NCBI GenBank assembly: GCA_013043995.1
Contig: JABEVL010000214.1
Span: forward strand, 1 to 5,094
Source: Spirochaetales bacterium
Lineage (GTDB): Bacteria > Spirochaetota > Spirochaetia > JABEVK01
Length of the DNA: 5,094 nucleotides
Direction: 5' to 3'
Part shown: piece after piece, positions 1 through 5,094 of the stretch
Layout of the letters: each line of letters begins with the position of its first letter
Position numbering within the stretch: the stretch's first letter is position 1
Notes under the pieces: model-generated
Seen by the model: the letters and a program-made list of their open reading frames with translations, nothing else
Database searches by the model: none
What the model was told of the DNA's origin: nothing
Translations under genes and position numbers: made by a program

Positions 1-1517
1 CGATGCAGGACTACGCCGCAACCCGCGTACGTTTTTTCAACAACGTCGCGGCCTTTTTAAACGGAGATGCTGAAAAGAAAATCCTGGGCGACATCGACAC
101 AGCCCTCGCCGCACCGGGTCTTTCTCTCTCGCAAAAGAGGGACTACGAGGAAACACGCACCGACGCCGTGAAAATCTTCGGGGACACGGCGGCGATCTTC
201 AAGCAAATCCAGGAACTTCGGGCGAGCCTGAAAAAAGAACTGGCGGGTTCGTTCTGCATCATCGGCGACACGGCGACCTCGACGACCGATATCGGCGTCA
301 ATCCCTTTCAAAGCCGTTACATGAACGTGGGAACGCACGCCGCCGTCGTCAACACGATCCTTTCCGGGCAATTCCTCAGGGAACTCCCCTGGATCTTCCC
401 CCTGGTCGCAGGGGCTCTTTTGGCTTTCTTGCTCGCGTTTGTGATCCGAAGCCTCAGGCCGGCCCAAGCCCTGATCACAGGCTTTGCCACGGTTCTGATC
501 ATGCTCGCCGTTAGCATTCTCAGCTTCACGACGACGGGCCTGTTCATTCCCGTTTTTGGGCCGATCCTCATCGTCCTCACGACGTTCATCGGTGTCGCCA
601 TGCTCCAGTTTCTAACGGCCGAACAGGAGAAATCCTTTTATCGGACGGCTTTCGGCCATTACCTTTCGGCTGACGTGATCGACGAACTGGTCAATAACCC
701 CGACAAACTCAAGCTCGGCGGCGAGAAGAAGACCATCAGCGCCATTTTCACGGACGTCCAGGGGTTTTCCTCCATCTCGGAAGTCCTCGACCCCGGCGAC
801 CTCGTTAAACTCCTGAATATCTACCTGACGACGATGAGCGACCTCGTTCTTGATCTTTCAGGGACCATCGACAAGTACGAAGGGGACGCCATCATCGCCT
901 TTTTTGGCGCCCCGCTGGACCTGGCCGACCACGCGCAGAGGGCCTGCCTGGCCGGAGTAAGGATGAAACGAGCTGAAAAAGAACTCAACGTCAGGTTTAG
1001 GGAAGAAAAACTGAGCCCGCACCCCCTTTTGACCAGAATCGGCATCAATACCGGAGAAATGATCGTCGGCAACATGGGGACGCTGAAAAAAATGGACTAC
1101 ACCATCATGGGCAACGCGGTCAACCTGGCCAGTCGGCTCGAAGGCGTGAACAAGCAGTACGGGACCTGGGTACTCACCAGCGAAGCAAGCTACAAAATGT
1201 CGGGAGACCTGCTTCTGGCACGCAGGCTCGACAAGGTGCGCGTCGTCGGCATCAGCAACCCTGTTCGGCTTTACGAACTCATCGAAGAAAAAAGCCTGGC
1301 GACACCAGGCCAGATCCAGATGGTTGAAGCCTTTCACACGGGGCTTGAAAGCTTTGAAGCCAAAGACTGGGCCAAGGCTGAAACTCTTTTCCAGGAGGTC
1401 CTTCGTCTGGCTCCGAATGACGGACCTTCCCAGTTTTTTTCCCGCAGGTGTGCGGAGTTTAAAAAGAAACCTCCCGTAGAAAATTGGGACGGGGTTTTCA
1501 ACCTCACGACAAAATAG
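1..1517 (+). CDS. CHASE2-domain class III adenylate cyclase, 5' end missing
   Basis: Membrane sensor-cyclase that would make cAMP from ATP. The frame is open to the window edge, and 504 residues are visible from base 3. The ATG at base 3 is probably internal, because the CHASE2 sensor domain is only partly present. Residues 1-127 are the extracytoplasmic end of CHASE2, with a helical, charged stretch at 20-80 and the family-like core FCIIGDTA (84-91) and GTHAAVVNTILSGQF (110-124). Three hydrophobic spans follow at about 129-148, 155-175 and 178-204. The cyclase domain covers about 240-427. Metal-binding aspartates are D251 (FTDVQGFS) and D295 (KYEGDAIIAFFG). K291 and D365 form the adenine-selecting pair, and N374 and R378 (VNLASRLE) are the transition-state residues, so the domain looks active and ATP-specific. 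Residues 440-504 form a TPR-like helical tail ending in WDGVFNLTTK, a module I associate with spirochaetal cyclases. The stop is TAG. The domain call is firm; the activating signal is unknown. Confidence 0.93.
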   Translation, partial: MQDYAATRVRFFNNVAAFLNGDAEKKILGDIDTALAAPGLSLSQKRDYEETRTDAVKIFGDTAAIFKQIQELRASLKKELAGSFCIIGDTATSTTDIGVNPFQSRYMNVGTHAAVVNTILSGQFLRELPWIFPLVAGALLAFLLAFVIRSLRPAQALITGFATVLIMLAVSILSFTTTGLFIPVFGPILIVLTTFIGVAMLQFLTAEQEKSFYRTAFGHYLSADVIDELVNNPDKLKLGGEKKTISAIFTDVQGFSSISEVLDPGDLVKLLNIYLTTMSDLVLDLSGTIDKYEGDAIIAFFGAPLDLADHAQRACLAGVRMKRAEKELNVRFREEKLSPHPLLTRIGINTGEMIVGNMGTLKKMDYTIMGNAVNLASRLEGVNKQYGTWVLTSEASYKMSGDLLLARRLDKVRVVGISNPVRLYELIEEKSLATPGQIQMVEAFHTGLESFEAKDWAKAETLFQEVLRLAPNDGPSQFFSRRCAEFKKKPPVENWDGVFNLTTK

Positions 1518-1537
1518 GAAATCCTTCAAATTTGCGT

Positions 1538-1543
1538 TATGAT
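1538..1543 (+). promoter_or_regulatory. Possible -10 element before the outer-membrane protein gene
   Basis: TATGAT matches five of six bases of the sigma-70 -10 consensus and lies 25 bases before the chosen ATG at 1569. No convincing -35 hexamer sits 16-18 bases upstream (the bases there read roughly TAGGAA). It may be chance, with the gene instead read through from the cyclase gene 51 bases upstream. Confidence 0.2.
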
Positions 1544-1559
1544 TACGAGAGAATTCCCT

Positions 1560-1564
1560 GGAGG
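1560..1564 (+). promoter_or_regulatory. Ribosome-binding site that decides the start at 1569
   Basis: GGAGG lies four bases before ATG 1569. An in-frame ATG at 1539 would add ten residues (starting MITREFPGG) ahead of MKKSILF, but it has no Shine-Dalgarno sequence and would put a charged segment in front of a clean signal peptide. The downstream start is therefore preferred. The spacer is slightly short. Confidence 0.75.
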
Positions 1565-1568
1565 CTTT

Positions 1569-2564
1569 ATGAAAAAGTCGATCCTTTTTTTGCTGATTTT
1601 ATGGGGCGCGGGTGCTCCCGCCTTTTCCCAAACGCTGTTTCCTGGACTTGAAAGCGACTTTTCAAGAGTTATGCTGCTGCTGGGGCAGGAGATCCTGCCC
1701 ACGATCCAGCAGAATGACCTTTCGGGCTCAGGAATTGGTCAAGCGACCCTGGGAAACTCGCATTTCTTTATCGGTCTGACGGTGGGCAGCGTTGTCTCGG
1801 ACGGACTTTTAAAATTCAGAAATGAAACCGATTGGCAAACCCTGGACCTTTCAGGTTTGATCAACACCATCGTCCCGGCTTCGGGACCGGCCCGAAGTCT
1901 TTACGATGCCTCAGCGAACGCTTTTCCCTACCCTACTCTGAAGGTCAACGCAGGGGTGGCCCTGCCCTGGGGTTTTGAGCTTTTGGGTTCAGGAATGTAC
2001 CTTCCCCAAGCCTTCACTTCGCCCATCATCAGCGGACTGGCTTCTAACCTGAACGGACTTTCTGTCAGCGCGGCCAATTACGTCTTCCGTTTGCGCCACC
2101 CCCTTATTCTGGAACAGGGCAACTTTCCCGCAGTCTCGTTGGGTGTCGGCTATTCGTATTCCCAGGTGAGTATTTCGTACCAGCTGTCCAATTTTCAGCA
2201 AAGCATTGCAGGGCAGACCGTCGCCATCAACGGCGCCTTGAACTCGTCCACTCAGGTCAATTCTTTTGGCACCGACCTGACAATTTCCAAAAATTGGCTG
2301 ATCTTCACGCCGTTCCTCACGACTTCGCTCTGGTACGAAGCCGCCAACTACAATTCTTCGGCCAATCTGACAGCCACGGTGGTCAGCACGTCGAGTTCCT
2401 CGTCCCTGTCCCCGTCGGCCAGCACAAGTCTGGGAACCATCGCTCCGATTTTCACGGGCGGCTTTGACATCAACCTTTACGTGATGCGGTTACTCCTGTC
2501 CGGTAGCTACAACCTGGGAACAAAGTTCTGGGGAGCCGACCTTTCCACCCGCCTGCAGTTCTAA
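1569..2564 (+). CDS. Predicted outer-membrane beta-barrel protein, exported, family not recognised
   Basis: A 331-residue protein with a typical Sec signal peptide: MKKS, a hydrophobic core at 5-16, and a likely signal peptidase I site after A18-F19-S20, giving a mature protein that begins QTLFPGL. There is no lipobox cysteine. The mature part alternates polar and hydrophobic residues with many Gly, Ser, Asn and aromatic residues, as in transmembrane beta-strands (for example ISGLASNLNGLSVSAANYVF and LGVGYSYSQVSISYQL). It ends with a strand, GADLSTRLQF, whose final phenylalanine fits the C-terminal barrel signal read by the BAM machinery. Residues 273-287 are strongly serine-rich and are probably a surface loop between strands. 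The gene follows the cyclase gene by 51 bases on the same strand and converges with the permease genes. I cannot name the family or a function: it could be a porin, an adhesin or a structural barrel. The signal peptide is clear; the barrel is an inference from composition and C-terminus. Confidence 0.82.
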   Translation: MKKSILFLLILWGAGAPAFSQTLFPGLESDFSRVMLLLGQEILPTIQQNDLSGSGIGQATLGNSHFFIGLTVGSVVSDGLLKFRNETDWQTLDLSGLINTIVPASGPARSLYDASANAFPYPTLKVNAGVALPWGFELLGSGMYLPQAFTSPIISGLASNLNGLSVSAANYVFRLRHPLILEQGNFPAVSLGVGYSYSQVSISYQLSNFQQSIAGQTVAINGALNSSTQVNSFGTDLTISKNWLIFTPFLTTSLWYEAANYNSSANLTATVVSTSSSSSLSPSASTSLGTIAPIFTGGFDINLYVMRLLLSGSYNLGTKFWGADLSTRLQF

Positions 2565-2575
2565 CCGGCGCAGGC
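2551..2575. repeat. Inverted repeat across the convergent stop region
   Basis: GCCTGC (2551-2556) and GCAGGC (2570-2575) form a perfect 6-base-pair stem with a 13-base loop containing the TAA stop of the outer-membrane protein gene. Neither side is followed by a T-tract, so this is not a standard rho-independent terminator. It could fold in the mRNA of either convergent unit and stabilise 3' ends, or it may be chance. The repeat is directly visible; the role is inference. Confidence 0.35.
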
Positions 2576-2601
2576 CCTGGGACACCTTCCGGGTTTTGAC
2601 C

Positions 2602-3531
2602 TCATTGACGTTGTTCGCGGATGTAAGGCACGCCCAGGGCTTGGGGTGCCGAACTCGCCTTATTTCGGCTCCGCCACCCGACAAAAATCAGCACAAGTAT
2701 CGTGATCACGTAGGGAATCATCTTGAGGAAGTAGGGAGGAACCAAGCTTCCCGCCAATTGCAGCCGAAATCCCAAGGTGTCGAGAGCGCCGAACAGGTAG
2801 GTACCGATCAGGGCCTTTACGGGGTTCCACTGCGAAAAGATGATCAGCGCCACGGCGATCCACCCCCGGCCCGAAGTCATGCCTTCGATCCAGTTGGGCG
2901 AATAAACCAGGAGTAAATCGGCCCCGCCGAGGGCGATGAGCGACGAACCCATCGCCACGCACAAGTATCGGTAAACCTGAACCCTGATCCCCATGACGTC
3001 AGCGGTGGCCGGATTGTCGCCCACAGCCTTGAGATGAAGCCCCCAGCGCGTCCGAGTGTAAACGACCTGAAAAAAAACGACGAGAAACCAACTGATCCAG
3101 GTCAAAAGGTCCAGCTTGCCCAAAACAGCTCCCAGCAAAGGGACCCCGGACAAAAAATTCAGCGTCACGTTGGGCACCGCCTGAGGAAGCGGCACCCCTG
3201 CAATGGATTTTCCCAGAAAGGCACTCAACCCGGTTCCAAACAAGGTCAGAGCCAGACCGCTGACGACCTGGTTGGAACGAAGCGTCACGGTTAAAAGGGC
3301 GTGAAGCAGACCTAAAAGGGCTCCGACAAAGAAAACGGCGGCAAGTGTCAGCAAGAGATCGGGGACGGCAAGGTAGGTCAAGGCAGCGGTCACCGCCCCC
3401 ATGAGCATCAGCCCCTCCGCCCCAAGCTGAATCACCCCCGACTTCTCGATTAAAATGCCCCCCAGCGTCGCAAAAAGGAGCGGGGTTCCTGCCGAAATCG
3501 CAGCGTTGAGCAATTGCGAAACAAGATTCAC
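2602..3531 (-). CDS. BMP/nucleoside-type ABC importer permease, second subunit (NupQ/YufQ-like)
   Basis: Inner-membrane channel subunit of 309 residues, full length for this branch of the BPD_transp_2 permease family, with about eight or nine hydrophobic spans. Family features in order are GVIQLGAEGLMLMGA (32-46), NQVVSGLALTLFGTGLS (87-103), AVGDNPATADVMGI (169-182), EGMTSGRGWIAVALIIFSQW (216-235), PYFLKMIPYVITILVLIF (266-283) and a C-terminal ALGVPYIREQR (298-308). These match the shorter of the two permeases in nucleoside uptake systems. The start is GTG at 3531, one base after the TAG of the preceding permease gene, with AAGGAG six bases upstream, so translation is probably coupled. It is the last gene of the operon seen here. 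It should pair with the first permease to form a heterodimeric pore. The substrate is not readable: nucleoside is the default, and riboflavin (RfuD-like) is the alternative. Confidence 0.92.
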   Translation of the reverse strand: MNLVSQLLNAAISAGTPLLFATLGGILIEKSGVIQLGAEGLMLMGAVTAALTYLAVPDLLLTLAAVFFVGALLGLLHALLTVTLRSNQVVSGLALTLFGTGLSAFLGKSIAGVPLPQAVPNVTLNFLSGVPLLGAVLGKLDLLTWISWFLVVFFQVVYTRTRWGLHLKAVGDNPATADVMGIRVQVYRYLCVAMGSSLIALGGADLLLVYSPNWIEGMTSGRGWIAVALIIFSQWNPVKALIGTYLFGALDTLGFRLQLAGSLVPPYFLKMIPYVITILVLIFVGWRSRNKASSAPQALGVPYIREQRQ

Positions 3532-3532
3532 A

Positions 3533-4627
3533 CTAGGCTCCTTGCTCTTGGGTGTTTTTGCGCCTTAAGCGCAAGCGTCCGACCAGGTCTCCCGCGATCA
3601 GAAAGAAAAGAACGGCGCCCTGGATCATCGATGATATCGAGGGAGGAAGTCCAAGAGTCTGCACGTTAAACCCCCCTTCGATCAGCCCCGCCAGAAAGAA
3701 CGCCGAAACCACAAGCCCCCAAGGGTTGAGCTTGGCGATCCAAGCCACGATGATCGCCGTGTAACCGTACCCGGGGGAAACGCTCTCGTTCAGTCGGTGC
3801 GTGACACCTGAAACTTCCATCATCCCGGCCAGCCCAGCCAAGGCCCCGCTAAGAAACATCACCAGAATCACGTGGCCGCGGATCTGGATTCCTGCGCTCC
3901 GGGCGGCCTTGGGGTTGGCACCGATCAAACGCAGCTCGTAACCCCACCTGGTCGATTTCACCAGAACTGCATACAGGAACACAACAGCGAGGGCAACAAA
4001 AAATCCCCAGTGCAGGCGAGTACCGCCCAGGGTCGGTATCGTCTCGGCGGCCGGAAAAACGGGAGTTCCAGGGAAATTAAAGCCTTTGGGATCCCTCCAC
4101 GGTCCAAAAACAAGAAACTGGAGCCCCAGAAAGGCGATGTAATTCAGCATGAGCGAGGTGATCAGCTCGTTGACTCCGAACCACACCTTGGGCAAGGCGG
4201 TCAAAAGGCCCCAGAGTCCCCCCGAGAGAATCCCGGCCAGGAGCATCAGAGGCAAACTTTCCCAAGGTCCCAGTTGGGGAAAGTAAATCATGACTCCTGT
4301 GGCTCCCACAGCCCCAGCGATGAATTGCCCCTCGGCACCGATGTTCCAAACACTGATTCTGTAGGCTATGGCGACCCCCAGCCCGCATAAAAGAAGGGGA
4401 ATGGTTTTGACGAGGGTTTCTGTCAGGCCAAAAACGGAACCAAAGGCGCCCTGAAACATCTTGGCGTAGACCCGAAGGGCGTCGGTTCCGTTGAGCTGGA
4501 TCAGAAATCCGCTCAGGATAAGAGCCAGAAGGACGGCGAGGATGCTGACCCACCAGGGACTCGCCCCTCCCGCAGGATCAATTTCGATTCTGAAGGCCCA
4601 CCTTGGCGCCCCTTTTTTGATCGTCAA
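3533..4627 (-). CDS. BMP/nucleoside-type ABC importer permease, first subunit (NupP/YufP-like)
   Basis: Inner-membrane channel subunit. I place the start at TTG 4627, giving 364 residues, because AAGGAG lies seven bases upstream and the start overlaps the ATPase stop as TTGA. An in-frame ATG at 4666 would add 13 cysteine- and arginine-rich residues, overlap the ATPase gene by 43 bases, and has no evident ribosome-binding site. Residue numbers below count from the TTG. A first span lies at 26-45 after a polar N-terminus. The BPD_transp_2 hallmark WNIGAEGQ is at 94-101, NELITSLMLNYIA at 153-165, IGANPKAARSAGI at 235-247, and GYGYTAIIVAWIAKLNPWG at 286-304. The basic tail is RLRLRRKNTQEQGA. About nine or ten hydrophobic spans are visible, and the length fits the longer permease of nucleoside importers. 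It lies between the ATPase and second-permease genes in the usual family order. The substrate (nucleoside or riboflavin) is undetermined. Confidence 0.92.
   Translation of the reverse strand: MTIKKGAPRWAFRIEIDPAGGASPWWVSILAVLLALILSGFLIQLNGTDALRVYAKMFQGAFGSVFGLTETLVKTIPLLLCGLGVAIAYRISVWNIGAEGQFIAGAVGATGVMIYFPQLGPWESLPLMLLAGILSGGLWGLLTALPKVWFGVNELITSLMLNYIAFLGLQFLVFGPWRDPKGFNFPGTPVFPAAETIPTLGGTRLHWGFFVALAVVFLYAVLVKSTRWGYELRLIGANPKAARSAGIQIRGHVILVMFLSGALAGLAGMMEVSGVTHRLNESVSPGYGYTAIIVAWIAKLNPWGLVVSAFFLAGLIEGGFNVQTLGLPPSISSMIQGAVLFFLIAGDLVGRLRLRRKNTQEQGA
3538..3543 (-). promoter_or_regulatory. Ribosome-binding site for the GTG start at 3531
   Basis: AAGGAG on the minus strand lies six bases before the GTG. 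It is embedded in the last codons (Gln-Gly-Ala) of the upstream permease gene, whose TAG stop falls between the site and the start. It supports GTG 3531 as the initiation codon and coupled translation. Confidence 0.8.
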
Positions 4628-5094
4628 GTTGCAGCTCCTTCGACAGAAGAAACCCCTGCCATCCAAAGACCGATTTGATTCCTGTCCGCGGCGCCCCTTG
4701 CGGCGCTTCCTGAAATTTGACCGTTAAAAAGGACGACAACGCGATCCGACAGGTCCAGAATCTCGTCCAGGTCTTCTGAAATCAACAAGATACTCCGGCC
4801 TTCGTCGCGAAGTTCTTCCATCAAAGTGTGCACCGCTTCTGTCGCCCCCACGTCCAGGCCTTGGGTGGGGTGGACCGCAACCATAAGCTGGGGACGGTGA
4901 TGGATTTCACGGGCAAAAAGGAGCTTTTGCTGATTTCCACCGGATAACTGGTGGACGGGGGTGTCCAGGCTTGGGGTTTTTACTTCAAATTGATCCACCA
5001 AACTCTGCGACCATTGACGGTTTTTCTGGTTTCTCAGGAACCCCCACCTTGAGCGTTCGGGAGTCCAATACGACTTAAAAAGAAGGTTGTCGAC
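4624..5094 (-). CDS. ABC importer ATP-binding protein, C-terminal part of second nucleotide-binding domain (NupO/YufO-like), 5' end missing
   Basis: The last 156 residues of what should be a protein of about 500 residues with two ABC domains. The frame is open to base 5094 (VDNLLFKSYWTPERS), so TTG 4999-5001 and other internal starts are not real. Residues are counted from base 5094. The signature motif LSGGNQQK at 50-57 is diagnostic of the second domain of sugar/nucleoside (RbsA/NupO-type) ATPases. The Walker B region reads LMVAVHPTQGLDVGA (70-84): the usual D-E pair is replaced by V-H. The H-switch region reads ISEDLDEILDLSDR (105-118), with no switch histidine. The second ATP site is thus probably non-hydrolytic, as in relatives with AQPTRGLDVGA, and hydrolysis would rest on the first domain, outside the window. 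The tail NQIGLWMAG (139-147) is also typical. It would energise the two downstream permeases, and its TGA overlaps the next gene's TTG. The rest of the operon, probably including a BMP-type binding lipoprotein, lies beyond the edge. Confidence 0.93.
   Translation of the reverse strand, partial: VDNLLFKSYWTPERSRWGFLRNQKNRQWSQSLVDQFEVKTPSLDTPVHQLSGGNQQKLLFAREIHHRPQLMVAVHPTQGLDVGATEAVHTLMEELRDEGRSILLISEDLDEILDLSDRVVVLFNGQISGSAARGAADRNQIGLWMAGVSSVEGAAT
4635..4640 (-). promoter_or_regulatory. Ribosome-binding site that decides the TTG start at 4627
   Basis: AAGGAG on the minus strand lies seven bases before TTG 4627, inside the final Glu-Gly-Ala codons of the ATPase gene. The good match and spacing favour TTG over the upstream in-frame ATG at 4666, and with the TTGA overlap they suggest termination-reinitiation coupling. 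Confidence 0.78.

Noticed and set aside
3..5. ATG at base 3 as the true cyclase start
   Set aside because: The CHASE2 domain would be cut and there would be no N-terminal membrane anchor or signal. The gene must begin upstream of the window.
858..1529. Long open frame (223 codons) on the minus strand opposite the cyclase gene
   Set aside because: It lies wholly opposite a cyclase domain with all catalytic residues. Its translation has no recognisable domain, and open antisense frames are common with this codon use.
2575..2597. Possible rho-independent terminator (CCC-GGG stem followed by TTTT)
   Set aside because: The stem has only about four pairs around a mismatch and the T-run is four bases, too weak to annotate.
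2596..2916. Plus-strand open frame starting just after the outer-membrane protein gene
   Set aside because: It runs opposite the conserved C-terminal motifs of the second permease, has no good ribosome-binding site, and has low-complexity charged composition.
3872..4390. Open frame of 172 codons on the plus strand opposite the first permease gene
   Set aside because: Its translation is rich in Gln, Pro, Gly and Arg with no domain, as expected from the complement of a membrane-protein gene. The permease on the other strand is well supported.
5089..5094. The window ends exactly in GTCGAC, a SalI recognition site
   Set aside because: It might hint at a cloned fragment, but the left end has no matching site and the hexamer lies in normal coding sequence of the ATPase gene, so chance is sufficient.
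1..5094. Search by eye for tRNA genes, CRISPR repeats, insertion-sequence ends, attachment sites or a riboswitch
   Set aside because: Nothing was found. Almost every base lies in one of five coding regions, and the two non-coding gaps (51 and 37 bases) are too short for such elements.

Overview
The window looks like a piece of a spirochaete chromosome. This is inferred from gene content, with no ribosomal RNA or other phylogenetic marker in view. The pointers are a CHASE2-type class III cyclase whose C-terminal module ends in WDGVFNLTTK, a small outer-membrane beta-barrel protein with a Sec signal, and a BMP/nucleoside-type ABC importer. The sequence is moderately GC-rich by eye. Genes are tightly packed, with no non-coding gap over about 50 bases.

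Layout. Bases 1-1517 (+) hold the 3' part of an adenylate cyclase gene: an extracytoplasmic CHASE2 remnant, three membrane spans, a complete cyclase domain and a TPR-like tail. After a 51-base gap, bases 1569-2564 (+) encode a 331-residue exported protein predicted to be an outer-membrane beta-barrel. It meets the next gene tail to tail across only 37 bases. The rest of the window, 5094 down to 2602 (-), is the 3' end of an ABC importer operon. In transcription order it holds the C-terminal half of a double-domain ATPase (cut by the window edge), a first permease (TTG start) and a second permease (GTG start). The three are joined by a 4-base overlap and a 1-base gap, and each permease start has an AAGGAG ribosome-binding site inside the end of the previous gene.

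How they work together. The two permeases would form the inner-membrane channel, and the ATPase, with one degenerate nucleotide-binding domain, would power it. The periplasmic binding lipoprotein of such systems is expected upstream, beyond base 5094. The likely substrates are purine nucleosides or, as in the related spirochaetal Rfu system, riboflavin; the sequence in view cannot decide. The cyclase would turn an extracytoplasmic signal into cAMP. Its closeness to the outer-membrane protein gene suggests co-transcription but proves no functional link.

Nothing here looks like an undescribed system. The more interesting points are the serine-rich loop of the barrel protein, the degenerate second ATPase domain, the coupled non-ATG starts, and an inverted repeat across the convergent stop region.
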